Shown here one piece after another: positions 34,374-42,100 of a stretch of DNA of 58,636 bases. Origin of the DNA: an uncultured Erysipelotrichaceae bacterium (GTDB lineage Bacteria > Bacillota_I > Bacilli_A > Erysipelotrichales > Erysipelotrichaceae); contig CAMCSA010000011.1 of NCBI GenBank assembly GCA_945877405.1, positions 1 to 58,636 on the forward strand. The letters run 5' to 3'. Within the stretch, counting starts at the first letter, position 1. Every line of letters begins with the position of its first letter. Under the pieces are notes generated by a model that saw only the letters and a program-made list of their open reading frames with translations, had not been told where the DNA came from and searched no databases. Both the position numbers and the translations under genes were made by a program.

Positions 34374-35935
34374 AGTGGGTTGTCATGATTGCGATGGCTT
34401 TTGCTATGGTTGTGCCGACAAAAAGGGCATTATTCATTTTCCAGCAGAACAGATACGAAACCGGTCGTTATAGTACATGGCTGAAAGAAAACCTTGGCCG
34501 ACTTGCCAGGGAAGATGTGTTTTATATCACATGTTCCATTGTTCTTGGGATTGCAGGATATCTGTTGCCAGGATTACCGGTACAGATTGTCACTGCAGTC
34601 ATGCTTGTATTTACGGCATTGATGTCATGGTTTATTGAAAAGCATACGCATTATATCAAACCGCTTGTCTGTACTGCACGTGTGAAAAGACAGATCGGTT
34701 TCATGGCAGCATTGGAAATGTTATGTGCGCTTTTCATTTTCCTGTATGACCTGGATTATCTGGCATATGCAGCAGGATGGTTTCTGCCATGGCTGCTGAT
34801 CTGGCCGATGGATGGCATGACTGCACCGATTGAAGCGGGTGTGCGTGCCCATTATCTCAATGATGCCAGAAGAATCCTTGCATCTGATCCGTCTCTGATT
34901 CGGATCGGTATTACCGGATCCTTTGGAAAAACCACAACAAAGAATATCATGCAGGCAATGGTATCTCAGCAGTACAACTCTTTGATGACACCAGCCAGTT
35001 ATAACACACCAATGGGTATTACACGTACGATCCGTGAAATGCTCAAACCGATTCATCAGGTATTTGTGTGCGAGATGGGTGCGGATCATGTTGGTGATAT
35101 CCGTGAACTGATGGATTTTGTTCATCCATCCATTGGTGTTGTGACTTCCATCGGTCCTCAGCATCTGAATACATTCGGATCGCAGGAAAACATCACAAAG
35201 GAAAAGATGAATGTGATTGAAATGCTGCCACCGGATGGATTTGGCGTCATGAATTATGATAATCCGTTCATCCGTGGGTGGCATGTGAAAAACAGAGTTG
35301 CTGCAGCAACCTATGGTATCCATTATGAAAAGGTGGATTATCGTGCTGTCGATATTACCTATACCCCAACCGGATCCTCCTTTACAGTTGTCCATGGTAA
35401 AGAAAAGATCAGGCTGGAAACAAAGCTTTTAGGCGAACTGAACATTCTGAATATTCTTTCTGCTGTGGCTGTGGCAAGACATCTTGGTATTTCATGGCAG
35501 ACAATCACAAGAGCTGTGTCCACAATGCAGCAGGTGGAACATCGCCTTGAACTGAAGAAAATCAACGGTTACCGTTTCATTGATGATGCCTTCAATGCCA
35601 ATCCGACTGGTTCTGCCATGGCTTTGGAAGTACTGTCCATGATGCCTAGTAAAAGATATATTGTTACGCCAGGCATGATTGATCTGGGTGAAAAACAGGA
35701 AGAAGTCAATCATCATTTTGGTACATTGATGAAAGGAAGGGTGGATGAAGTTATTCTTGTTGGAAGAATTCAGACTTCACCAATCTATGCAGGTTTACAG
35801 GAAAGCGGATTTGACATGGAACATGTCACAGTTGTTGATAAGGTAGCGGAAGCGTTTGAACTTGTTTATTCCACTGCTTCACGACAGGATATAATCCTGC
35901 TGGAAAATGACCTGCCGGATGCATTCAACCACTGA
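34370..35935 (+). CDS. Membrane-anchored MurF-like ligase
   Basis: The 521-residue protein carries a Mur ligase central domain: ATP loop GSFGKTTTKN (183-192), SYNTPMGITRTIREM, EMGADHVGDI, GPQHLNTFGS. The C-terminal domain reads EHRLELKKINGYRFIDDAFNANP-like, as in MurF. The usual N-terminal UDP-sugar binding domain is absent. In its place are about 165 residues with four or five membrane helices (about 1-16, 50-88, 110-148). It should join an amino acid or dipeptide to a carboxyl acceptor at the membrane; whether it is the cell's only MurF is unknown. It is coupled to the upstream hydrolase and ends at a terminator. Confidence 0.85.
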   Translation: MKWVVMIAMAFAMVVPTKRALFIFQQNRYETGRYSTWLKENLGRLAREDVFYITCSIVLGIAGYLLPGLPVQIVTAVMLVFTALMSWFIEKHTHYIKPLVCTARVKRQIGFMAALEMLCALFIFLYDLDYLAYAAGWFLPWLLIWPMDGMTAPIEAGVRAHYLNDARRILASDPSLIRIGITGSFGKTTTKNIMQAMVSQQYNSLMTPASYNTPMGITRTIREMLKPIHQVFVCEMGADHVGDIRELMDFVHPSIGVVTSIGPQHLNTFGSQENITKEKMNVIEMLPPDGFGVMNYDNPFIRGWHVKNRVAAATYGIHYEKVDYRAVDITYTPTGSSFTVVHGKEKIRLETKLLGELNILNILSAVAVARHLGISWQTITRAVSTMQQVEHRLELKKINGYRFIDDAFNANPTGSAMALEVLSMMPSKRYIVTPGMIDLGEKQEEVNHHFGTLMKGRVDEVILVGRIQTSPIYAGLQESGFDMEHVTVVDKVAEAFELVYSTASRQDIILLENDLPDAFNH

Positions 35936-35960
35936 CACGATCGTACGGTCGTGTTTTTTT
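35935..35960 (+). terminator. Terminator after the MurF-like gene
   Basis: ACACGA pairs with TCGTGT around TCGTACGG, then TTTTTTT, starting at the stop codon. Confidence 0.8.
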
Positions 35961-35965
35961 GTATG

Positions 35966-35994
35966 AAAAAACCCTGTCTTTTTTCTGACAGGGC
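35966..35994 (-). terminator. Terminator of the ABC-F/MFS operon
   Basis: On the minus strand GCCCTGTC-AGAAAAAA-GACAGGG is followed by TTTTTTC. It lies 9 bases after the MFS stop. Confidence 0.85.
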
Positions 35995-36002
35995 TCAATT
36001 GC

Positions 36003-37244
36003 TTATGCTTTCAGAGCTTTGCGGAAGAAGAAGATTCCGCAGATGAACAGAATGCTTAATGTACCTACTGCAATGTTAATGGAGTTGGTCATTGATACGG
36101 CAACACCAACCAGTGTTGTTCCCATAAATGCTGCACCTTTACCACAGATATCATAAATACCGAAGTATTCACCAGAGGCATTGGCCGGGATGATCTGTGC
36201 ATAATAGGAACGGGAAAGAGCCTGAATCGCTCCCTGGAACATACCTACAATAAACGCCATGATGGCAAACTGCCACAGTGAACTCATGAACAGAGCATAG
36301 ATCGCAACCGTAAAGTATCCGAAGATACATACCATAATTAATGAAGTGGAACTGTATTTCTTTGACAGTTTTCCAAAAAGTGTTGCAAATGCGAAGGCTA
36401 CAACCTGTGTCAGAAGCAGGACAATAAGAAGGCCCACCTGATTCAATCCAAGGGCTGTACCGATTGCGACTGCTTCATCGATGATGGTGTATACACCATC
36501 AATGTAGAAGAAGAAAGCAATCAGGAAATAGAATACTTTCTTTTCGTTATGGTACATGTTTTTCAGTGTAGTAAACAGACGTGAGAAACTGGATGAAATC
36601 ATACCGGAAGTATTCTCGACATAATATTTCTGTTTGTAGTTTTTCAGTAATGGAATTGTGACAACAAACCACCAGAGAGCGATGATGATAAATGCTGCTG
36701 CGATGGAAAGCTTTTCCGGAATCACACCAAGGAAAGAAGGATTTCCAAGAACGAACAGGACAAGAGCAACAACAAACGGGACGCATGATCCAAGATATCC
36801 AAGAGCATATCCCTGAGAGGATACGATATCCATTCTTTCCGGGGTAGTAACATCAACAAGCATCGAGTCATAGAAGACAAGAGATGCCTGATAAGCTACC
36901 TTGGCAACAACGAATGTCACAAGATACAAAGTCCAGTTTGGAACGACTCCCATTATCAGACAGCCGGCAACACCGATGAATAATGCTACCATGAATAACG
37001 GCTTCTTGAAGTTTTTATTGTCTGCGATCGAGCCGAAGACAGGACCGATGACAGCAACCAGAACCGTTGCGATACTTGTTGCATAACTCCAGTATGCCAG
37101 ATACTGGCTGTCGGAAAGACCGGCGGAAGTTGCCAATGTGTTGAACCAGATCGGAATGATGGTTGACACAAGGAGGGTAAATGCTGAATTACCTACATCA
37201 TAACAGATCCAGCTTTTTTCAAGTTTGTCAAAGCCTTTGAACAT
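36003..37244 (-). CDS. UMF1/Atg22-like MFS transporter
   Basis: The 413-residue protein begins MFKGFDKLEKSWICYDVGN, with YDVGNSAFTLLVSTIIP matching the UMF1 family related to fungal Atg22. It has about 12 membrane helices. The start at 37244 was chosen because it matches the family N-terminus and follows CAGAGGTTAACATT. An open frame extends 56 codons further but into the ABC-F gene. It probably exports small molecules such as amino acids; the substrate is unknown. It follows the ABC-F gene by 61 bases on the same strand. Confidence 0.87.
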   Translation of the reverse strand: MFKGFDKLEKSWICYDVGNSAFTLLVSTIIPIWFNTLATSAGLSDSQYLAYWSYATSIATVLVAVIGPVFGSIADNKNFKKPLFMVALFIGVAGCLIMGVVPNWTLYLVTFVVAKVAYQASLVFYDSMLVDVTTPERMDIVSSQGYALGYLGSCVPFVVALVLFVLGNPSFLGVIPEKLSIAAAFIIIALWWFVVTIPLLKNYKQKYYVENTSGMISSSFSRLFTTLKNMYHNEKKVFYFLIAFFFYIDGVYTIIDEAVAIGTALGLNQVGLLIVLLLTQVVAFAFATLFGKLSKKYSSTSLIMVCIFGYFTVAIYALFMSSLWQFAIMAFIVGMFQGAIQALSRSYYAQIIPANASGEYFGIYDICGKGAAFMGTTLVGVAVSMTNSINIAVGTLSILFICGIFFFRKALKA

Positions 37245-37305
37245 AATGTTAACCTCTGTACATCTATTATGAAGGAAAGAGGGGAAAACTTCTATACAAG
37301 GAAAG

Positions 37306-38817
37306 TCAAAAATACGTAAATAATACTGATGTCTGATCTTCAAGGACCAATGTCTTTGTTGCAACAGCATCAGCAAAAGCCTGATCATGTTCAACAAACA
37401 ATATGGTTGCATTACAGTTTTCGATCAGTTCCTGCAGCTGCATACGGACAAAGATATCGATATAGTTCAATGGTTCATCCCAGATATATAGATGTGCTCT
37501 GGATGCAAGACTTCCGGCAAGTGCAGTCAGTTTTTTCTGCCCATAGGAATACTGGGAAATGTCCATTTCAAACAGATTTCTTTCAAAACCGAGCTTTCTC
37601 AGCAAAGCAAGAAACAGCGTGCAGTTGATATCATGCTGATCAGCATATTCATACGGGGATCCGGAAAGGGAAGAGGTGTCCTGCGGCACATAGGATATAA
37701 TCAGATTTCTGCCGCACTTCAATGTACCGGTAAAAGGAATGTCGCTTCCGATCAGTGACTTCAGAAATGAACTTTTTCCACAGCCGTTAGGACCGGCAAC
37801 AGCGATTCTATCACCTGGATGAATGGACAGGGAAACCGGTTGAAACAATGGTCTATCATAACAGATCGTAAAGTGATCGAAAACAATCATCGGATCGGAG
37901 TGAAATGCAAGTGGGTGCAGCTTCAGCTGTTCGGTTGTCTCCACATTCTGCAACAGACTCTTCTTTTCCTGGATTGCTTTTTCTGCATGTTTCTGAATCT
38001 GGATGGATCGCTTCATCATTTTTGCGGCTTTATGTCCGATTCTTCCTTTATCCGGTTTCAATCCTGCGATTCTTGTGCCGTTTTTTGTTTTTTCCACAGA
38101 TGCTGACCACTGAGCTGCCTGAAGGGAAGATGCATGCAGGCGCTCGATATCTTTGAGCAGCTGCCGGTTTTGTGAAAGTTGTGATTGTGTTTCGATGGTG
38201 TACTGCTGATACCATGAGGAAAAGGATCCAGCAGTAATCGAAATATCGGTTCGATTGAGTGAAATCGTGTGGTCGGTGCATTGATCCAGAAAAGCACGGT
38301 CATGGGATACAATCATATAACCTGTTTTCTGTTTTCTCAGATATGCACTCAAGATTTTTCTTCCGGATGCATCCAGATGATTTGTCGGCTCATCGATCAG
38401 AAGATAATCGTGGTGTGTCAGAAACAGACCGGCAAGCATGACCTTGGTCTGTTCGCCATAAGAAAGTTTATCAAAGGGCTGATACAGCACATCCTCTTTG
38501 ACCTGCAGCAGTGAAAGTTCTTTTTCAAACTGCCAGAACTGTGCCTGTGGTGCAATTTCTTCCAGTATGGAATACGTCAGGAAAGAAGGATTGCTGATGG
38601 AAAATGGATAAGCGGAAACAGAAATGTGCGGTTCAATGCTGCCGCTGTATGTATATTTTCCCTGCAGCAGGGCTAATAACGTGGTCTTTCCTTTTCCGTT
38701 TCTTCCAATCAGTCCTGTTTTCCAGTCTGTATCAAAGGAAAAGGATATCTGATCAAAGACAGGCGCATTACCTGTCGGGTATGTGAATGATACATTATGC
38801 AAAGAAATAAGTGACAT
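37306..38817 (-). CDS. Lsa-like ABC-F ribosomal protection protein
   Basis: The 503-residue protein has two ATPase cassettes and no membrane part. Cassette 1 has GLIGRNGKGKTT, LSYGEQTK and LLIDEPTNHLD. Cassette 2 has VAGPNGCGKSS, YSYGQKKL and IWDEPLNYIDI. The linker WSASVEKTKNGT..GLKPDKGRIGHKAAKMMKRS is close to Lsa-type factors, which displace lincosamides, pleuromutilins and streptogramin A from the ribosome. Length is normal for Lsa. It is preceded by a leader with a three-residue ORF, typical of antibiotic-induced ABC-F genes. Which drugs it acts on cannot be told. Confidence 0.9.
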   Translation of the reverse strand: MSLISLHNVSFTYPTGNAPVFDQISFSFDTDWKTGLIGRNGKGKTTLLALLQGKYTYSGSIEPHISVSAYPFSISNPSFLTYSILEEIAPQAQFWQFEKELSLLQVKEDVLYQPFDKLSYGEQTKVMLAGLFLTHHDYLLIDEPTNHLDASGRKILSAYLRKQKTGYMIVSHDRAFLDQCTDHTISLNRTDISITAGSFSSWYQQYTIETQSQLSQNRQLLKDIERLHASSLQAAQWSASVEKTKNGTRIAGLKPDKGRIGHKAAKMMKRSIQIQKHAEKAIQEKKSLLQNVETTEQLKLHPLAFHSDPMIVFDHFTICYDRPLFQPVSLSIHPGDRIAVAGPNGCGKSSFLKSLIGSDIPFTGTLKCGRNLIISYVPQDTSSLSGSPYEYADQHDINCTLFLALLRKLGFERNLFEMDISQYSYGQKKLTALAGSLASRAHLYIWDEPLNYIDIFVRMQLQELIENCNATILFVEHDQAFADAVATKTLVLEDQTSVLFTYF

Positions 38818-38978
38818 GGTTTACCTCCTGTAAAAACAACAGGAAAATACCCTGCACGCGTATGGATGAATATGTAAAAAGATGAGTACTTTCCTGCATG
38901 CATGCACAGTAAAAACAGTACCAGTGCATCATAATTGTTGCGTGCCGGATCAGTTTCTCATCTTCTCACCACCTTTCA
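38818..38978 (-). promoter_or_regulatory. Regulatory leader with a three-residue ORF (MRN)
   Basis: The 160-base leader of the ABC-F gene holds a good ribosome site (AAAGGTGGTGAGAAG) followed by ATGAGAAACTGA at 38961-38950, a three-codon ORF. Downstream, ATGCAC/GTGCAT (38902-38907 with 38924-38929) and GTACT/AGTAC (38886-38890 with about 38917-38921) are overlapping pairings, the second followed by CTTTTT. The stem TCCTGT/ACAGGA (38826-38831 with 38839-38844) covers the Shine-Dalgarno site. This fits ribosome-stalling attenuation induced by antibiotic. Folding was judged by eye. Confidence 0.65.
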
Positions 38979-38984
38979 ACAGTT

Positions 38985-39012
38985 ATTATAGCGTCATACT
39001 TCCTGATTGCAA
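38985..39012 (-). promoter_or_regulatory. Promoter of the ABC-F leader
   Basis: On the minus strand TTGCAA (39012-39007) and TATAAT (38990-38985) are 16 bp apart. This sets the transcript start near 38978, just before the leader ORF. Confidence 0.75.
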
Positions 39013-39087
39013 ACAGCTGATGTAATGCTTACAATAGAGATAACAGAACAGACGTAAAAAAAGTATCATTGAATCGAGGTTTGTCAT

Positions 39088-40776
39088 ATGAAAAACATAC
39101 TTGTATGGGCACATCGTGGTGCCAGTGGAATCATGCCGGAAAACACACTCCCTGCATTTGAAAAGGCAGTTGAACTTGGGGCAGATGGTGTAGAACTGGA
39201 TATTCAGATGACGGCAGATGGTGAGATCGTTGTCATTCATGATGAAATGGTAGATCGCACATCCGATGGAAAAGGGTGGGTCAAGGATTATACACTGGAA
39301 GATCTGAGAAAACTGGATGTCAGCTATGGGCATAAGGAGCTTGGTCATGTATGCATCCCGACAATGCGGGAAGTATTTGAACTGCTGAAACCGACAGATC
39401 TGACCATCAATATCGAACTGAAAACAGGTATTCTGGATTATCCAGGAATAGAAGAAAAGATTCTGATATTAACAAGGGAATACGGGTTTGAGGATCGTGT
39501 TATCTATTCTTCCTTCAATCATTATTCCATTTTGAAAATACAGAAACTGGAACCGACCGCAAAAACGGCATTCCTGTATGCGGATGGACCGATTGATATG
39601 CCGGAATATGGAAAGGAGCACCATGTGCATGCACTGCATCCTGCCATGTATAACATCCGTATGCCTGAATTTATGAAAAAGTGCGAAGAATATGGAATTG
39701 ATGTCAATGTATGGACGGTAAACAGCGAGGAATATACAAAACTGTGTATTCAGGCTGGTGTCAATGCGATTATTACAAACTATCCGGATCTTGTCCGTCG
39801 AGTGATTCAGTCTGTCAAGGAAAGTCCTTTCCGGAAGCTTATGGAAGAACAGATTCATCCATGGATGAAAGAGCATGTATCGGATGGCTATTTCCACAGT
39901 AAAGATGGATTGAATATCCATTACCATAAAGCAGTTCATCCTGAAGAAAAGGCATCTGTTGTCATGGTACATGGCTTCTGTGAATTTTTCGGGAAATATC
40001 ATGAGGTGGCTTACCGTTTCTATGAAGCTGGGTATTCTGTGTTCTTCATCGAACTTCGAGGGCATGGTAAGAGTGAAAGAACATTTGAATCTTCCGATCA
40101 GAAGATCTATGTATCTGATTTCAGAGAATATGAAGATGATCTGGATTCCTTTATTCATCAGATTGTGAAGAAAGAAGCCAGCAGTGGCAGATACTTCCTG
40201 TATTCTCATTCCATGGGTGGTGCGGTATCCGCATTGTATCTTGAGGATTATCCGAAGGTTTTCCGTTGTGCTGTATTATCTTCGCCGATGTTAAGAATCA
40301 ATTACGGTAAGATTCCACAGACTGCCGTAGATGTTCTTTCGGTGTATTCAAAAGTCAGAAACATGGCATTTGAATATGCACCAGGTCAGGGAACGTTTAA
40401 TCCGAATGCCTCTTTGGAATCCTCCTCTGCCATGGATCAGGATAGATATGAGTATCAGATGAATCAGAGAATTGCGGATAAGGACTACCAGACATCCGGT
40501 GGTACATATGGATGGGCAACAGCGGCACAGAAGGCATGTGATCGTATTATGGATCATGCCCGAAATATCACTACGCCGATTCTGTTATGTCAGGCAGGAC
40601 AAGACAGACTTGTGCGACTGGAAGGGCAGGATGCTTTTGATCGGGTATGCGATAAAGTCACGCTGATCCCTTTCCCTGAAAGTAGACATGAAATATACAA
40701 TGCAACCGATGAGATACGGGAACAGTATTTTAAAGCTGTCATATCCTATTTTGATGCTTATGCAGGAAAGAAGTGA
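39088..40776 (+). CDS. Glycerophosphodiesterase fused to a lysophospholipase
   Basis: The 562-residue protein has a GDPD domain (about 1-245) with WAHRGASGIMPENT (His9, Arg10), GVELDIQ (Glu36, Asp38) and IHDEMVDRT (His51). An alpha/beta hydrolase of the lysophospholipase/monoglyceride lipase type follows (about 265-560): VHGFCEFFGKY, ELRGHGKS, nucleophile Ser375 in YSHSMGGAVS, Asp506 and His534 (SRHEIYN). No signal peptide is seen. Together the halves would remove acyl chains and then cut the glycerophosphodiester, recycling phospholipid in two steps. Each domain is common alone; the fusion is unusual. A GAGG lies 11 bases before the start, and a VOC protein follows after 9 bases. Confidence 0.92.
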   Translation: MKNILVWAHRGASGIMPENTLPAFEKAVELGADGVELDIQMTADGEIVVIHDEMVDRTSDGKGWVKDYTLEDLRKLDVSYGHKELGHVCIPTMREVFELLKPTDLTINIELKTGILDYPGIEEKILILTREYGFEDRVIYSSFNHYSILKIQKLEPTAKTAFLYADGPIDMPEYGKEHHVHALHPAMYNIRMPEFMKKCEEYGIDVNVWTVNSEEYTKLCIQAGVNAIITNYPDLVRRVIQSVKESPFRKLMEEQIHPWMKEHVSDGYFHSKDGLNIHYHKAVHPEEKASVVMVHGFCEFFGKYHEVAYRFYEAGYSVFFIELRGHGKSERTFESSDQKIYVSDFREYEDDLDSFIHQIVKKEASSGRYFLYSHSMGGAVSALYLEDYPKVFRCAVLSSPMLRINYGKIPQTAVDVLSVYSKVRNMAFEYAPGQGTFNPNASLESSSAMDQDRYEYQMNQRIADKDYQTSGGTYGWATAAQKACDRIMDHARNITTPILLCQAGQDRLVRLEGQDAFDRVCDKVTLIPFPESRHEIYNATDEIREQYFKAVISYFDAYAGKK

Positions 40777-40785
40777 GGTGAAATC

Positions 40786-41262
40786 ATGTATAACGCAATC
40801 ATGCATATTTCTTTTTACACGGATCATTTTGATGAAATGATGCACTTTTATGTAGACCAGATGGGATGCAGGGTAAAATCTGTTGTCCGATGGAAAAGTT
40901 ACAAAGGAAGAGAAGATAAGCCTGTATTTGCAAAGCTTGCTGAAACGGATCCGGAAGGTATCTTTTATGTCTATTTTGAAATAGCCCCAGGGCAGTTTAT
41001 TGAGCTGTTCCCTGCTTCTAGAGACCAGAAACCGCACAGGCAATGGAATGAGGATGTCGGTTATTCTCACTTTGCTTTGACGGTGGATGATATCTTTGCT
41101 GCATCTGCAAAACTGCAGGAAAATGGTATTACACCGGATACACAGATTTCCAAAGGGCCATCCGGTACTTACCAGCAATGGTTCCATGATCCCGATGGCA
41201 ATAAGTTTGAACTGATGCAGTTTACAGAACAGTCCTGGCAGGTAATCGGACATATTGATTAA
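40786..41262 (+). CDS. VOC-family (glyoxalase-like) protein
   Basis: The 158-residue protein shows two beta-alpha-beta-beta-beta modules of the vicinal oxygen chelate fold: HISFYTDHFDEMMHFYVDQMG at the start and YSHFALTVDDIF, HDPDGNKFELMQF at the end. His, Glu and a second His/Glu are placed for metal binding. Members include glyoxalase I, fosfomycin-resistance proteins and dioxygenases; the reaction cannot be fixed from sequence. GTGAGGTGAAATC precedes the ATG, 9 bases after the lipase fusion, so it is in the same operon. Confidence 0.85.
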   Translation: MYNAIMHISFYTDHFDEMMHFYVDQMGCRVKSVVRWKSYKGREDKPVFAKLAETDPEGIFYVYFEIAPGQFIELFPASRDQKPHRQWNEDVGYSHFALTVDDIFAASAKLQENGITPDTQISKGPSGTYQQWFHDPDGNKFELMQFTEQSWQVIGHID

Positions 41263-41270
41263 TACAAAAA

Positions 41271-41294
41271 AGGCGGGTCAGACAGATCCGCCTT
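41271..41294 (+). terminator. Terminator after the VOC gene
   Basis: AGGCGGGT pairs with ATCCGCCT (one mismatch) around CAGACAG, followed by TT. It faces the terminator of the convergent tRNA operon. Confidence 0.65.
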
Positions 41295-41309
41295 TCAATA
41301 AGATAAAAG

Positions 41310-41331
41310 AAAAACTCACTTTTCAGTGAGC
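41310..41331 (-). terminator. Terminator of the Ser-Asp-Gly tRNA operon
   Basis: On the minus strand GCTCACT-GAAA-AGTGAGT with a tetraloop is followed by TTTTT. Confidence 0.88.
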
Positions 41332-41338
41332 TTTACAA

Positions 41339-41412
41339 TGGAGCGAGTGAGCGGAATCGAACCGCCGTATCCACCTTGGCAAGGTGGTGTTCTACCGTTG
41401 AACTACACTCGC
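41339..41412 (-). tRNA. tRNA-Gly (anticodon GCC), copy 1
   Basis: Acceptor GCGAGTG/CACTCGC, anticodon loop TTGCCAA giving GCC, T loop TTCGATT, discriminator T, and CCA encoded at 41341-41339. It is the last gene of the tRNA-Ser, tRNA-Asp, tRNA-Gly transcript. Confidence 0.96.
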
Positions 41413-41417
41413 AATAA

Positions 41418-41494
41418 TGGCGGTTCTGACGAGATTCGAACTCGCGATCTTCTCCGTGACAGGGAGACGAGATAAACCACTACTCCACAGAACC
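41418..41494 (-). tRNA. tRNA-Asp (anticodon GTC), copy 1
   Basis: Acceptor GGTTCTG/CAGAACC, anticodon loop CTGTCAC giving GTC, T loop TTCGAAT, discriminator G, CCA encoded. It lies 5 bases upstream of tRNA-Gly on the minus strand. Confidence 0.96.
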
Positions 41495-41499
41495 ATAAA

Positions 41500-41590
41500 T
41501 GGCGAGGAAAGAGGGATTTGAACCCTCGCGCCGGTTTCCCGACCTATGCCCTTAGCAGGGGCACCTCTTCGGCCTCTTGAGTATTTCCTC
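41500..41590 (-). tRNA. tRNA-Ser (anticodon GCT)
   Basis: A 91-base class II tRNA: acceptor GAGGAAA/TTTCCTC, anticodon loop CTGCTAA giving GCT, a long variable arm as expected for serine, discriminator G, and CCA encoded. It leads the three-tRNA operon. Confidence 0.95.
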
Positions 41591-41635
41591 AACAGTCTGC
41601 CAAACGCATTTTTATTTCGCTGTTAGCACTTGGAT

Positions 41636-41664
41636 AATATACCATGGCTTTTTCCTCTTGGCAA
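41636..41664 (-). promoter_or_regulatory. Promoter of the Ser-Asp-Gly tRNA operon
   Basis: On the minus strand TTGCCA (41664-41659) and TATATT (41641-41636) are 17 bp apart. The boxes sit in CCATGGTATATTAT, which also occurs at the second tRNA promoter. Confidence 0.7.
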
Positions 41665-41813
41665 GAGGGAAAAATACGAAATCATTTTGGACACTTGATG
41701 ACAACATTGTTTTTAGGCTGTTTATTCATCATTTTTCCGATCTTCAGATTTTCTTCTCTGATCTTCTTTTTCGCCATGACTTGACATAATCATGGAATGA
41801 TGGAGAAATATAG

Positions 41814-41835
41814 AAAAACTCACTTTTCAGTGAGC
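41814..41835 (-). terminator. Terminator of the Asp-Gly tRNA operon
   Basis: The same tetraloop hairpin and T run as the copy 504 bp to the left. Confidence 0.88.
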
Positions 41836-41842
41836 TTTACAA

Positions 41843-41916
41843 TGGAGCGAGTGAGCGGAATCGAACCGCCGTATCCACCTTGGCAAGGTGGTGTTCTACC
41901 GTTGAACTACACTCGC
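41843..41916 (-). tRNA. tRNA-Gly (anticodon GCC), copy 2
   Basis: Identical to the first tRNA-Gly, including the encoded CCA. Confidence 0.96.
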
Positions 41917-41921
41917 AATAA

Positions 41922-41998
41922 TGGCGGTTCTGACGAGATTCGAACTCGCGATCTTCTCCGTGACAGGGAGACGAGATAAACCACTACTCCACAGAACC
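41922..41998 (-). tRNA. tRNA-Asp (anticodon GTC), copy 2
   Basis: Identical to the first tRNA-Asp, including the encoded CCA. It is the first gene of a two-tRNA transcript. Confidence 0.96.
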
Positions 41999-42032
41999 GT
42001 TTGTTTTTGCTTTTCTTTTCAGCGCTCAAATA

Positions 42033-42061
42033 ATATACCATGGCATATGAACTTTGACAAG
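42033..42061 (-). promoter_or_regulatory. Promoter of the Asp-Gly tRNA operon
   Basis: On the minus strand TTGTCA (42061-42056) and TATATT (42038-42033) are 17 bp apart. CCATGGTATATTAT around the -10 box is shared with the other tRNA promoter, but the -35 region differs. Confidence 0.72.
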
Positions 42062-42100
42062 TACTTTTTCGAAAAAAATGATACGAAAATGTTATTAGGG

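Larger units (their letters stand above)
41308..41494 (-). repeat. 187-bp perfect direct repeat, copy 1 (tRNA-Asp, tRNA-Gly, terminator)
   Basis: Identical by eye to 41812-41998, exactly 504 bp away. It contains tRNA-Asp, tRNA-Gly and a shared terminator. Copy 1 is preceded on its own strand by tRNA-Ser; copy 2 is not. Confidence 0.92.
41812..41998 (-). repeat. 187-bp perfect direct repeat, copy 2 (tRNA-Asp, tRNA-Gly, terminator)
   Basis: The second copy of the block at 41308-41494, with no mismatches seen. Flanking sequences differ from copy 1 on both sides. Confidence 0.92.

Noticed and set aside
41682-41777. A 31-residue Lys-rich frame on the minus strand between the two tRNA blocks.
   Set aside because: No ribosome site, no promoter of its own and short enough to occur by chance in AT-rich DNA.
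41690-42060. CRISPR-like spaced repeats, because an identical block recurs after 504 bp.
   Set aside because: The repeated unit is made of two tRNA genes and their terminator; no short regularly spaced repeats exist.
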